In this document: positions 34,425 through 45,312 of the stretch, in pieces
Position numbering within the stretch: the first letter of the stretch is position 1
Layout: every line of letters begins with the position of its first letter
NCBI GenBank assembly: GCA_963803245.1
Contig: CAWDLI010000015.1
Coordinates: 62,001-126,000, forward strand
Length of the DNA stretch: 64,000 nt
Direction: 5' to 3'
Origin: JACVRW01 sp963803245
GTDB taxonomy: Bacteria > Actinomycetota > Thermoleophilia > Solirubrobacterales > Thermoleophilaceae
Notes under the pieces: model-generated
Told to the model about the DNA's origin: nothing
The model's database searches: none
Seen by the model: only the letters and a program-made list of their open reading frames with translations
Made by a program: the position numbers and the translations under genes

Positions 34425-36021
34425 CCTGCTCGACGTCGCCGAGCGGGCGTTGAGCCACACGAAGGGTCGCGACGCGCTCGTGGCGGTGGAGCGGGAGCGG
34501 TCGCTGTTCCTGCGCTTCGCGGCCAACCGCCCCACGCAGGAGACCGCGGTGGACGACCTGACCGTCGAGGTCTGCGTCGTGGAGAACGGCCACGTGGGCC
34601 GGGCGTCGACCAACGACACGAGCGACGAGCATCTCCGGACCTGCGCGCTGCGGGCGGTGGCCGCGGCCGACGCCGCGGCCGGCTCGGCCCCCGGGAGCTT
34701 TCCCGGGTTCCCCGCCGTGGAACCCGCCCCGCCCCACGACGGCCATGACGTGGCCACCGCGGCCCTCGAGCCCGTTCACGGCGGCCGGGCTCTCGCCGCG
34801 ACCTTCGAGGTAGCCGAGGCCGGCGGCCTCGAGGCACACGGCATCTGGACCGCCGGCGAGGAGCAGCGTGCCGTCCTGTCTAGCGCCGGCGGCGCCACCT
34901 CCGACCGCACCACCGACGCCTTCATGAAGGTCATCTGCATCGCGCCGAGCGGACGCAGCGGCTACGCGGGCCGCGCGAGCGTCTCCGCCGCCGGCATCGA
35001 CCCCACGGCGATCGCCCACCGGGCCGCCGCCAAGGCCGCGCTCCCCGGAGATCCCGTGTCGCTGGATCCGGGCGCCCACACGGTCGTGCTGGAGGCGACC
35101 GCGGTGGGCACGCTGCTCGAGATGCTCGGCGTGGCCGCCTTCGACGGCCTGGCGCACGCGGAGGAGCGCGGAGCGCTGTCGGGACGGCTGGGCCAGATGG
35201 TGGCCTCCCCCGCCGTGAACCTCTCGGACTCGCCGCGCTTCAAGGGCACGCTCCAGCGCGGCATCGACGCCGAGGGCACCGGGAAGGCGCCCGTGGCGCT
35301 GATTCAGGACGGCGTGGCGCACCGGGTGGTCCACGACATCCGCAGCGCCGCCCTGGCCGGAGCGCGGTCCACAGGGCATGCGCTCGCGCCCGGCGGGGAT
35401 CCGGAGGGCCCGCGCCCGACCAACCTCGTGCTGATCGGCGGCGGGGCGGAGGACGAGGACGAGCTGTGCGCCCCGGTCGAACGGGGTGTGTACGTGACGC
35501 GCCTCTGGTACGCGAACCTCGTGCGGCCGAAGGAGTCACTCGTGACGGCCGTGACCCGTGACGGCACCTTCGCGATCGAGGACGGCAGGATCACCCGGCC
35601 CGCGCACGACCTGCGACTCACCGACAGCGTGCTCGGCATGCTCGCCCGCACGGTCGCGCTCGGCTGCCGGCAGGAGCTCGTGAGCGAAGGCGAGTTCTAC
35701 GGAAGGCGGTTCGCCATCGGGGTGGCGTGTCCGCCGCTGCGGGCACGCGACGTGCGCTTCACCGGCTCGGCGGCCGATCGCTCAGACCTTGAGCAGCGCG
35801 ATCACGTTCGCGACGAACAGGAGCGCGAACGCGACGGTCCAGCGGTTGAGGTTGCGCTCGACCAGGGAGCCGCCGCCGAACGGGCCGGCACCGGTGCCGA
35901 CGCCGAAGGCGCCGGACAGCCCGGCGTCCTTGCCCGAGTGCAGCAGGATGAGCACGATCAGGACGACCGCGAGGATCACCTGAACTCCGCTGAGGATCGC
36001 CTCCACGGCCGGGAAGGGTAG
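34417..36021 (+). CDS. TldE/PmbA family protein with an abnormal C-terminal extension
   Basis: Partner of TldD; this subunit lacks the HExxxH motif, as expected. TTG 34417 is used because GGAGGTGGGAG precedes it and it overlaps the TldD stop. Family segments are VSAAGIDPTAIAHRAAAKA, VVLEATAVGTLLEMLGVAAFDGLAHAEERG, ALSGRLGQMVASPAVNLSDSP and VYVTRLWYANLVRPKESLVTAVTRDGTFAIEDG. The family normally ends near VRFTGSA at about residue 452. Here the frame stays open for some 80 more residues, antisense to secG, with a charged, shadow-like composition. Either a stop was lost or a base error sits near 35765; the real protein probably ends close to 35775. Confidence 0.85.
   Translation: MPDLLDVAERALSHTKGRDALVAVERERSLFLRFAANRPTQETAVDDLTVEVCVVENGHVGRASTNDTSDEHLRTCALRAVAAADAAAGSAPGSFPGFPAVEPAPPHDGHDVATAALEPVHGGRALAATFEVAEAGGLEAHGIWTAGEEQRAVLSSAGGATSDRTTDAFMKVICIAPSGRSGYAGRASVSAAGIDPTAIAHRAAAKAALPGDPVSLDPGAHTVVLEATAVGTLLEMLGVAAFDGLAHAEERGALSGRLGQMVASPAVNLSDSPRFKGTLQRGIDAEGTGKAPVALIQDGVAHRVVHDIRSAALAGARSTGHALAPGGDPEGPRPTNLVLIGGGAEDEDELCAPVERGVYVTRLWYANLVRPKESLVTAVTRDGTFAIEDGRITRPAHDLRLTDSVLGMLARTVALGCRQELVSEGEFYGRRFAIGVACPPLRARDVRFTGSAADRSDLEQRDHVRDEQERERDGPAVEVALDQGAAAERAGTGADAEGAGQPGVLARVQQDEHDQDDREDHLNSAEDRLHGREG
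35782..36006 (-). CDS. secG: Preprotein translocase subunit SecG
   Basis: A 74-residue small membrane protein of the SecYEG channel. It has the SecG two-helix layout: EAILSGVQVILAVVLIVLILLHS, a Gly-rich loop (GKDAGLSGAFGVGTGAGPFGGG), then NRWTVAFALLFVANVIALL. The length is typical. It is completely antisense to the 3' extension of the tldE reading frame; the strength of the SecG match shows that the extension is not genuine coding sequence. Confidence 0.93.
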   Translation of the reverse strand: MEAILSGVQVILAVVLIVLILLHSGKDAGLSGAFGVGTGAGPFGGGSLVERNLNRWTVAFALLFVANVIALLKV

Positions 36022-36049
36022 CGGCCGGGCGGCTCTTCCCTACCGGCGG

Positions 36050-36337
36050 TCAGCCGCCGGCCGGGCGTCCCTCGAGGCGGTCCAGCTCCTGCAGAACCGT
36101 GATCGCCTCGGCGCGGAGCTCGCGATCGAGCCCACGCCAGTCCTCCACCGAGAGCTTGCCCATCTGGTGGTCGAGCTCGGCGTCGCGGATCTCGCGGTAC
36201 TTCGCCTCCTTCGCGGCCTGGAGCTCCTGGATGCGCGCCTCGTCGCGCACCGGCTCGACCTCGGGCCGGCGCAGCGGAACGACCACCACCAGGGCGACGA
36301 GCGCCAGGAGCACCAGCAGGGCGAGGACGTACTCCAT
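36050..36337 (-). CDS. Small membrane-anchored coiled-coil protein linked to cytochrome c maturation (CcmI-like)
   Basis: A 95-residue protein with one N-terminal helix (YVLALLVLLALVALVVVVPL) and a charged coiled-coil tail (RIQELQAAKEAKYREIRDAELDHQMGKLSVEDWRGLDRELRAEAITVLQEL). The tail resembles the N-terminal part of CcmI/CycH, in which a membrane segment precedes a heptad-rich region. It is encoded 3 bases after the CcmF gene, consistent with a role in haem-lyase assembly. No TPR domain is present, so it is not a full CcmI. Confidence 0.72.
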   Translation of the reverse strand: MEYVLALLVLLALVALVVVVPLRRPEVEPVRDEARIQELQAAKEAKYREIRDAELDHQMGKLSVEDWRGLDRELRAEAITVLQELDRLEGRPAGG

Positions 36338-36340
36338 CTT

Positions 36341-38500
<2,160 letters not shown>

Positions 38501-38507
38501 CGCACGC

Positions 38508-38894
38508 TCAGGCCTTTTCCTTCGTGAACTTCGAGGGGCACTTGGTCACGAGCGAGTCGCGCTCGGCCATGAAGGTGCCCTGCCGGAGCTCGCCCGACAC
38601 GATCACCTCGCGCCCCTCGCGGAACGGGTCGGGCACCACGCCGCTGTAGACCACCGGCACCGACTCGGTCCCGTCGCGATCGCGGATGCGGAAGCGGAGC
38701 TCGTCTCCGTCGTGGCGCACCGACGAGGCCACGACCTTGCCGGTCACCTCGTACGACCGCCCCGGCTGGAGCTCGCTCGGCTTGCTCGCCTCCGTGGCGG
38801 CGCTGAAGCTCGTGTAGAGCAGGGCCGCCGCGAGGCAGACCGCGACGCCGAGGGCCACGGCCAGGCGAATCTTGCGCTTGCGTGCGGGGTCCAT
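38508..38894 (-). CDS. ccmE: Cytochrome c maturation haem chaperone CcmE, CxxxF variant
   Basis: A 128-residue membrane-anchored OB-fold protein that binds haem covalently and passes it to CcmF. It has an N-terminal helix (LAVALGVAVCLAAALLYTSF) and then YEVTGKVVASSVRHDGDELRFRIRDRDGTESVPVVYSGVVPDPFREGREVIVSGEL. In E. coli the haem ligand is the histidine of a HxxxY motif. Here the same place reads CPSKF, so it belongs to the cysteine (CxxxY) class known from some archaea and sulfate reducers, and the aromatic residue is Phe rather than Tyr. Located 7 bases upstream of ccmF. Confidence 0.93.
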   Translation of the reverse strand: MDPARKRKIRLAVALGVAVCLAAALLYTSFSAATEASKPSELQPGRSYEVTGKVVASSVRHDGDELRFRIRDRDGTESVPVVYSGVVPDPFREGREVIVSGELRQGTFMAERDSLVTKCPSKFTKEKA

Positions 38895-38919
38895 CCGGCG
38901 TGATTCTGGCAGGCTCGGC

Positions 38920-39249
38920 TCAGCCGTCCCGCCGGCTCGGGTGGCCCTCCCCCGGCCATGGCGACAGGAGCAGGATCATCCGCGCGTCGCTCGTGGCTCG
39001 GACCTCGTGCCGCTCGTTGGGCTCGAAGTGCACGAGGAGGCCCGGACCGCCGGCAACGCTGCGCCCATCGTGCTCCACCTCGATCTCGCCGGACGCCACC
39101 ACGAGCCAGGCGCGCTCGTGCACCTGGTGCTCCTTGAGCTACTCGCCCGCGGGCAGGTTGATCGCGATCACGCGCGTCTCGTCGTCCGAGCGCAGCACCT
39201 CGGGCTGGTGCGGCTCCACGTCGAGCGCCGCCACGTCCCAAACGTCCAT
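38920..39249 (-). pseudogene. Small cupin-domain protein with an in-frame TAG
   Basis: Reads as a 109-codon cupin: MDVWDVAALDVEPHQPEVL, SDDETRVIAINLPAGE, TAG, LKEHQVHERAWLVVASGEIEVEHDG and GGPGLLVHFEPNERHEVRATSDARMILLL. The TAG at 39139-39141 replaces what is usually a polar or acidic residue just before the first metal-binding motif (HQVHERA). Both halves are in the same frame and both are well conserved, so one substitution would restore a normal protein. ATG 39247-39249 is preceded by AGAGGAGACC. Such stand-alone cupins often bind a metal, with unknown substrate. Nonsense mutation or base error; recoding is unlikely. Confidence 0.68.
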
Positions 39250-39278
39250 CGGTCTCCTCTCGCTCTTGCGGGCGCCCA

Positions 39279-40520
39279 TCATGCCGCACGCGGCCGAACC
39301 GACTTGCGCTCGCTGTGGCGAGCTATCCACTCTGTGCCGGGATGGTCCGTCAGCCCATGCGCGATCACCGAGATCAGCACCGTCAGGGCCGCCAGGTTGG
39401 CGATGCGTTCGGCCTCGGGCACCTCCGAGCCGAGCACGAACAGCGCGAAGGTGATCGTGGCCACCCCCTTCGGGCCGAACCACGACATGAAGGCCTTCCC
39501 CCGCCAGTCCACGTCGCTGTTCCCGGCCAGCGCCGCGAACACGGCGATCGGGCGGGCCACGAGCAGCGTGAAGGCCGCGATCGCGACCGCGGCCCAGCCA
39601 TCCTCGAACAGCCCGTCGAAGGTCAGGATCGCGCCGAACACGAGGAACACGCCGAGCTTCACGACCTCGAGCAGGTCCTCCGAGCGGCTCTCGAAGCTCT
39701 CGAGCACGTCCGGGCGCATGATCCCGAACGCGATCGCGCACACGAACACCGAGATGAAGCCGTTGCCCTCCGGCGGAAGCGTGGCGGCGCCGTAGGCGGC
39801 GAAGGCCAGGCCCAGCGCGTAGAGCCCCTTCTGGTGGGCCCCGACCTCGCTCTCCAACTTGCCGCTGCGCGGGAGGAGGCGGGCGGCCAGGAACGCGAGC
39901 ACCACGCCTGTCAGGACGCCGAGGGTCACGTCCTGCAGGACGAACCGCCACCACACGAAGTCGCCGTCGCTCTCGGCGGCCGCGGTGAACGCCAGAACGG
40001 CCGGGAGAGCCAGACCGTCGTTGAGCCCGGACTCGAGGTTGAGCGAGTGCCGAATCAGCCGTGGCACGCGCGGGTTCGTGACCACCATGGAGGAGAGAAC
40101 GGGATCGGTGGGCGACAGGAGCGCCCCGATGAGGAACGACTCGGTCCAGCCCAGGTCGGTGAGCGTGTGCACCGCGAGCGCGACCAGGCCGGCGGTCAAC
40201 GGCATCGCCAAGAAGAGCTTGCGGAACGGCAGATGCCACTCCTTCTGCAGCAACTCGCCCTCGACCTCGAGCCCGTCCCGGAACAGGATCAGGATCAGCG
40301 CCACCACGGCCAGCGTCTCCACGAAATCCGAGCGCGCTGAGAAGTCGAGCACCTCGAGGCCGCCGTTGCCGAGCGCGAAGCCGGCCACCACTACTGCGGC
40401 GACCAGCGACACGAAGCTCCGCCGTGCCAGGCCTGCGGCGAGCGCCCCCAGCATGAGCAGCGCGCCGAAGACCGCGATCGGCACCTCGATGGCGTCCGCC
40501 ACGGCGATCGGCTCGGTCAT
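39279..40520 (-). CDS. Cation:proton antiporter (CPA1 family)
   Basis: A 413-residue membrane exchanger. Eleven or twelve hydrophobic segments are visible. Family cues are LAVVALILILFRDGLEVEGELLQKEW, LIGALLSPTDPVLSSMVV (the TDPV motif at the ion site) and LNLESGLNDGLALPAVLAF, where the ND pair is the CPA1 signature. ATG 40518-40520 is the first start giving a full first helix. It exchanges Na+ or K+ for protons and supports pH and salt balance. It lies 52 bases from the divergent GH2 gene. Confidence 0.9.
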   Translation of the reverse strand: MTEPIAVADAIEVPIAVFGALLMLGALAAGLARRSFVSLVAAVVVAGFALGNGGLEVLDFSARSDFVETLAVVALILILFRDGLEVEGELLQKEWHLPFRKLFLAMPLTAGLVALAVHTLTDLGWTESFLIGALLSPTDPVLSSMVVTNPRVPRLIRHSLNLESGLNDGLALPAVLAFTAAAESDGDFVWWRFVLQDVTLGVLTGVVLAFLAARLLPRSGKLESEVGAHQKGLYALGLAFAAYGAATLPPEGNGFISVFVCAIAFGIMRPDVLESFESRSEDLLEVVKLGVFLVFGAILTFDGLFEDGWAAVAIAAFTLLVARPIAVFAALAGNSDVDWRGKAFMSWFGPKGVATITFALFVLGSEVPEAERIANLAALTVLISVIAHGLTDHPGTEWIARHSERKSVRPRAA

Positions 40521-40571
40521 CGGCGGCACTCTGCCAGACGCCGCCGCGATTTCTCCTACCCTCCTCGGCTG

Positions 40572-42464
40572 ATGCGGCCCGTTCACATTTTCTTGACCGC
40601 CGCCGCGCTGGGGCTCGCCGCGCCCTCGGGCGCGCTGGCGGCCGCCCCGTCGGCGGTGCCGCTGTCGCGGGGCTGGGAGGTGCGCACCGACGCGGCCGCC
40701 CCCGCCCCTCCGCAGACGCCGCCGCCGGAGGAGACGGCCCCCGAGGGCGAGGAGCCCGCCGCCCCCGCCACACCGGCGGGACGCGCGGCGGGCGTGGACG
40801 GGCCGTGGCAGGCCGTGAGCGTGCCGAGCGTCTTCGACGCGCGCGCGCTGGCGCCGCTCTACCCCGGCAGCGTGCGCCGCTACCGCATCGACTTCACCGG
40901 GCCCGAGACCCCGCGCGGCTTCCGCTGGCGGATCGACTTCGAGAGCGTTCGCCGCGAGGCGACGGTGTTCCTCAACGGCCGCCGTGTCGGCCGCAACACC
41001 GATCCCTACACGCCGTTCGACGTCGACGCCCGCGGGCTGCGTCCGGGCCGCTCCAACCGCCTGGTCGTGATCGTGGACAGCCGCAAGAACCCGGACCTCC
41101 CGGAGGGCTGGTGGAACTGGGGCGGGATCGTTCGCCCGGTGCGCCTCGAGCCGGTGGGACGGGCACACGTGCGCGACCTCGGCACGATGTCGCGCGTGAG
41201 CTGCCGCGGGCGGGCGCGCCGCTGCCGCGCCCATCTGCTGGTGGACGGCGTGCTCGAGCGTCTCGGAGAGCGCGCCGTCGCGCCGCGGTTGGAGGTGCGC
41301 CTGCGCTCGCCGAGCGGTCGCGCGATCTCCCGGACGTTCCGCCTCGGCACGCTCAACCGGGATCGCCGGCATGTGCGCCTGTCCGTGCCGGTGCCCAAGC
41401 CCGAGCTCTGGTCACCCGAGCGGCCGAGCCTCTACTCCGCCCGCATCACCCTGCGCGACCGCGGCGCCGTGCAGCAGGTGGTGAAGCGCGACGTGGGGCT
41501 CCGCTCCGTTCGGGTCAAGCGCGGCCACCTCTACCTGAACAACCGCCGGGTCCAGCTCCGCGGGGCGTCGATCCACGAGGACATGCCGGGTCACGGCGCC
41601 GCGCTGACCGGCAGCGACATGGACACCATCGTCAGGGAGCTCGAGGACCTCGGCGCCAACATCACGCGCTCGCACTACCTCCTCAACGAGCGGCTGCTCC
41701 AGCGCCTCGACCGTGCCGGGATCCTCGTCTGGAACGAGGCTCCGATCTGGCAGCGCGACCACGGCGCGAACCTGCTCTGGCGGCCGGCCGAGCGCCGGCG
41801 TGCGCTCGTGACCGTGGCGCGCACCGTCAAGGCCGGGCGCAGCCACCCGTCGGTGCTGACGCACTCGGTGGCCAACGAGCTGTCCTTCAGCCCGGACAAG
41901 AAGCGCGGCACCCGGATCTTCCTCGACCGCGCCCGCGTGATGGCCGGCAAGCTCGACCCGACCATCCCGATCTCCGTCGACATCAAGGGGCGGCCCGGTT
42001 ACGGCGAGCAGTTCACCTACGAGCGCTTCGAGCTCCTGGGCGTGAACCAGTACTTCGGCTGGTACCGCTGGGTGGAGAACTTCGACGACCTCGAGCCGTT
42101 CATCTACGAGCTGCGCGACCACTACCCGCGCACGGCGCTCGTGATGACCGAGTGGGGCGCCGAGGCGCGGCCCGAGCTGGCCAACGAGCCGATCACGCGC
42201 AAGGGCAGCTACGCGTTCCAGACCTTCCACGCTCAGCGAACGCTCGACGTGATCGACCGCTCGCCGGTCCTCTCCGGCGGGATCTACTGGACCCTGCGCG
42301 AGTTCGAGATCTATCCCGGCTGGACCGGCGGCGCCGGCCAGCGCCCGGCCGAGTTCCGGCCCAACACCCGCCACCACAAGGGGCTGATCGGCTACACCGG
42401 CGAGCTCAAGCCGGCGTTCTTCTACGTGCGCGACCGCTACCGGCGGACGCCGCTGTATCCCTGA
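40572..42464 (+). CDS. Secreted glycoside hydrolase family 2 protein (beta-glucuronidase/galactosidase-like)
   Basis: A 630-residue enzyme. The N-terminus (HIFLTAAALGLAAPSGALAAAP) is a signal peptide, followed by an acidic Pro/Glu linker near residues 40-70. The sugar-binding and immunoglobulin-like domains of GH2 follow (RYRIDFTGPETPRGFRWRIDF and VFLNGRRVGRNTDPYTPFDVD). The TIM barrel starts at LRGASIHEDMPGHGAALTGSDMDTIVRELEDLGANITRSHY. Acid/base Glu436 is in SVANELS and nucleophile Glu527 in VMTEWGAEARPE. Length and motifs match secreted actinobacterial GH2 proteins; the sugar released cannot be assigned. Confidence 0.87.
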   Translation: MRPVHIFLTAAALGLAAPSGALAAAPSAVPLSRGWEVRTDAAAPAPPQTPPPEETAPEGEEPAAPATPAGRAAGVDGPWQAVSVPSVFDARALAPLYPGSVRRYRIDFTGPETPRGFRWRIDFESVRREATVFLNGRRVGRNTDPYTPFDVDARGLRPGRSNRLVVIVDSRKNPDLPEGWWNWGGIVRPVRLEPVGRAHVRDLGTMSRVSCRGRARRCRAHLLVDGVLERLGERAVAPRLEVRLRSPSGRAISRTFRLGTLNRDRRHVRLSVPVPKPELWSPERPSLYSARITLRDRGAVQQVVKRDVGLRSVRVKRGHLYLNNRRVQLRGASIHEDMPGHGAALTGSDMDTIVRELEDLGANITRSHYLLNERLLQRLDRAGILVWNEAPIWQRDHGANLLWRPAERRRALVTVARTVKAGRSHPSVLTHSVANELSFSPDKKRGTRIFLDRARVMAGKLDPTIPISVDIKGRPGYGEQFTYERFELLGVNQYFGWYRWVENFDDLEPFIYELRDHYPRTALVMTEWGAEARPELANEPITRKGSYAFQTFHAQRTLDVIDRSPVLSGGIYWTLREFEIYPGWTGGAGQRPAEFRPNTRHHKGLIGYTGELKPAFFYVRDRYRRTPLYP

Positions 42465-42485
42465 GGTCCGGCCGAACCCCAGCGT

Positions 42486-42530
42486 CGAGACTCGACTTGA
42501 CCTGAACTATTCAGGTCAACTTTGGTCTCG
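42486..42530. terminator. Imperfect long hairpin between convergent genes
   Basis: TTGACCTGAA (42497-42506) and its exact complement TTCAGGTCAA (42510-42519) flank a CTA loop. An outer stem, CGAGAC (42486-42491) with GTCTCG (42525-42530), closes it after a 5/5 internal loop. It lies in the short gap between the GH2 and acylase genes, which end towards each other, so a two-way terminator is most likely. The compact 10-3-10 palindrome could also be bound by a regulator. Confidence 0.6.
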
Positions 42531-42548
42531 CCCGTCGAACGGCCCGAC

Positions 42549-45221
42549 TCAGCGCGGGCGGTGCCCGTTCACCTGCACCACCTGCTGGTAGGTGGGCCGG
42601 TTGATCCAGGGGATCGGCGGCACGGTGATGGCGCCGATGGCGCGGAAGCGGACCTCGTCGAAGCAGGTCTCGTCCCCGGCGGTGCAGCCGCTGTCCGTGT
42701 AGAGCTGCTCCTTCGGGACGTCCAGCGCCGCGTCCAGTGAGGACAGGAGCGCCGCGCGGCAGGTGGCGAGGTTGCCGTTGCCGCAGTACGTGCGCGAGAG
42801 CGGGCCCTGCACGCTCTCGCCGAGGATGCGGCGCAGATCCTTGTTCACGTAGCCGTACCAGCCGTCCTGCCACGCGCTGCCGAGGTGGGCGCCGTGGTTG
42901 TTCGGATGGTTGTCGAGCCCGATCCGGCCGACCATCTTGTCGTAGAGATCGGTGCCGAGCGCCGGCTTGAAGATGGCCTCCACCGCGCGCGGCCACCACG
43001 CGTCGATGATCTGGACGGCCCGCTCCTCGTCGTAGTTGCCGTCCTTGTTCTTGTCGATCCGGTGCGAGCCCTTGTAGACCCAGATCGCGAGCGCCTTGAT
43101 CGCGTCGGCGATGGCCGGGTCGCTCTGCTCGCCGAGCACCTTGAGCATCCAGAAGACCACCTCCTGCCCGCGGAGGTCGGAGGTGCCCGCGTCCTCCATG
43201 GCCGAGATCAGGTCGGGGAGCGACGTCTTGTGGCCCAGGAAGAGCTGGCTGTCGATGCGCTTGTCGAGCAGCTGCGAGCGGTACACGGAGCTGTAGCTCC
43301 AGTTGCTGTCCGAGGCCGCGTAGCCGGGCGCCTGCTTGTTGTTCCATGACGTCAGGTAGCGCTGGTTGACGGTCCGCGGGTGCTCCGCGAAGGGCGTGTA
43401 GGACGCCGTCTGATCGTCGGGGTCGAAGTTCTTCCAGTCCCACTGCCCCGTGCCCCAGTTCGGCACCGCGTGGCTCACGCCGTCGGCGCGCTGCGGGTTG
43501 TCGCCCGAGTTGAAGTAGCCGATGTCGCGGTCGTCGATGTAGAACCAGTTGAAGGTGAAGCCGATCTTCGAGACCGCCTGCTGGAACTCCTGGACGTTCT
43601 CGACCTTCGACGGCTGATTGAGGTCCGAGAACCCGCGGGCCGAGTCGGCCTCGTGGAAGTAGGTCGAGCGCTGCTTGGCGAAGGCGACGGGCTTGCCGCC
43701 CACCGTGCCGCGCTTGTGCACGATCCCGTGGACCGTGCGCTGTGCCGTGAGCGTGTAGGTCTCCGGGGGTGAGGGGTCAGCCGGGTTCGGCGTGATCTGG
43801 TTGGTGCGCGTGAGGGTCTCCATCGCCCGGCACTGGCCCTTGTAGCGGTAGTGCGTCGACTCGATCGTGGGCGGACCGCCGCCCGGCTCGCACAGCTCCT
43901 CGGCGAAGGTGTCCGTGATGTCCTGGCCCGCGGAGGTGGCCGACCACGCGTAGTCCTGCCCGTGGCCGAGGAGCACGTAGGGGCTCACGCCCGCGAAGGC
44001 CGCGCCGGTCGCGTCGATGTCGGGGCCGTGGAGGTCCTGCTCGATCAGGATCTGCGGCATGAAGTAGCCCACCTGCGGGCCGATCACAGCCAGCGGGTGA
44101 CCCGTGGCCGAGGCGGCACCCGACACGAGCAGCGCGTTCGAGTTGCCCTGCAGCAGCCCCACCGGCGCGATGATGCTCTCCGAGAGCGCGGAGTCGCTCG
44201 GGGGCGCGCCATCGACGTCCACGAGCGAGCCTGGGTCGGGCTTCGCCACCGCGGCCGGGTTGGGGTTGTTGTCCGTCTGGTACGGGAACGAGGTGCCGCG
44301 GACGGTGGTGGGCGCCTCGGGGTCCTCGTTGCGCCGGAAGTCGTTCCAGACCTGCGTGCCGATGGTGGCCCCGAAGCGCTGGCGCGCGGCGCTCAGGATG
44401 TCGGCGTTCTCCACCTCGGCTCCGCCGCCCTTGCCGAAGATCCCTCCCACGAGCGCCGCGGTGGCGATCACGTCGGTGGCCTGCCAGTCCTCGAGCGTCT
44501 CGCCCACGGCCGCGTACTCCGCCGGCAGCTTGGTGGCGTCGAGCCGTGCCTCCGAGATGTACTGGTTGATGCCGGCCACGTAGCTCGCCACGTCGGCCTG
44601 CAGCGCGGCGCCCTCGGGTCCGTAGAGGTCGTCCATCTGATCGACCTGCTTCTGGAGGTCGGCCTCGGTGTAGGGCGAGGACTCCCAGACCTCCTTGTCC
44701 ATCGCCTTGTTCGCGCCACCGGCGAAGCCAGAGAGCTGCCCCCGCCCCGCGTGGCGGAGCACGTCCATGAAGAAGAGCCGGTCCTCGGCGCCCACGTAGC
44801 CCGCCCCGAAGAGCGTGTCGGCGCGCGTCTCCCCGTACACGTGCGGAACGCCGAAGCCCTTGTCGCGGACCACGATCACGCCCGCGCGCGGGGCGTAGGT
44901 GCGCTCCTCCTGCCCGACCGGGACCCCGAAGGTCGCGTTCTTGAAGTACTTGCCGATGTTCGGCGCGCTCAGCCCCGGGGTCGCGTACATGAGGTCGCGG
45001 TAGAGCGGCAGCTGGTCGGCGGCGTGCGGCGGCAGGGTGCCGGTGGCCAGGAACAGCGTGTAGTCGGTCACGTTGAACACGCCGTCCGTGCCCGGGGGGA
45101 GGACGCTGCGGAAGCCGCCGTAGTCGTTCGTGCCGTAGGGCTGGCGCGCGGCCTGTGCGGGCGCGGCAGCGAACAGCGCCACGAGCGCCGCAACCAGCAT
45201 GTAGAGAGTCGGTCTCCTCAT
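42549..45221 (-). CDS. Penicillin acylase (penicillin amidase) family Ntn-hydrolase
   Basis: An 890-residue secreted precursor. A signal peptide (LYMLVAALVALFAAAPAQA) is followed by an alpha-subunit-like part with VIVVRDKGFGVPHVYGETRADTLFGAGYVGAEDRLFFMDVLRHAGRGQLSGF. The self-processing N-terminal nucleophile of the beta chain is Ser361 in LLQGNSNALLVSG. Further cues are GPQVGYFMPQILIEQDLHGPDIDATGAAFAGVSPYVLLGHGQDYAWSATS and FNWFYIDDRDIGYFNSGDNPQRADG. Relatives cleave penicillins, cephalosporins or acyl-homoserine lactones. The substrate is not predictable here. Four late cysteines (YCGNGNLATC, SGCTAGDETC) may form disulfides. Start ATG 45219-45221. Confidence 0.9.
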   Translation of the reverse strand: MRRPTLYMLVAALVALFAAAPAQAARQPYGTNDYGGFRSVLPPGTDGVFNVTDYTLFLATGTLPPHAADQLPLYRDLMYATPGLSAPNIGKYFKNATFGVPVGQEERTYAPRAGVIVVRDKGFGVPHVYGETRADTLFGAGYVGAEDRLFFMDVLRHAGRGQLSGFAGGANKAMDKEVWESSPYTEADLQKQVDQMDDLYGPEGAALQADVASYVAGINQYISEARLDATKLPAEYAAVGETLEDWQATDVIATAALVGGIFGKGGGAEVENADILSAARQRFGATIGTQVWNDFRRNEDPEAPTTVRGTSFPYQTDNNPNPAAVAKPDPGSLVDVDGAPPSDSALSESIIAPVGLLQGNSNALLVSGAASATGHPLAVIGPQVGYFMPQILIEQDLHGPDIDATGAAFAGVSPYVLLGHGQDYAWSATSAGQDITDTFAEELCEPGGGPPTIESTHYRYKGQCRAMETLTRTNQITPNPADPSPPETYTLTAQRTVHGIVHKRGTVGGKPVAFAKQRSTYFHEADSARGFSDLNQPSKVENVQEFQQAVSKIGFTFNWFYIDDRDIGYFNSGDNPQRADGVSHAVPNWGTGQWDWKNFDPDDQTASYTPFAEHPRTVNQRYLTSWNNKQAPGYAASDSNWSYSSVYRSQLLDKRIDSQLFLGHKTSLPDLISAMEDAGTSDLRGQEVVFWMLKVLGEQSDPAIADAIKALAIWVYKGSHRIDKNKDGNYDEERAVQIIDAWWPRAVEAIFKPALGTDLYDKMVGRIGLDNHPNNHGAHLGSAWQDGWYGYVNKDLRRILGESVQGPLSRTYCGNGNLATCRAALLSSLDAALDVPKEQLYTDSGCTAGDETCFDEVRFRAIGAITVPPIPWINRPTYQQVVQVNGHRPR

Positions 45222-45312
45222 CGCAGCCGGCCACGCCGCCCGGCGCGGAGACGCTAACCGACCCGCGGGCTCGGGGGAAGGGCCAACCGCCCGGTACTGG
45301 CATCATCGGCCC

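Noticed and set aside
31953..34757. A 934-codon minus-strand open frame across tldD and the peroxiredoxin
   Set aside because: Only the last ~194 residues are a real protein. The rest is antisense to tldD and tldE, both of which are well supported.
39139..39141. In-frame TAG considered as stop-codon recoding
   Set aside because: TAG is used as an ordinary stop by several genes in the window and no suppressor tRNA is seen. One isolated case is better explained by mutation or error.
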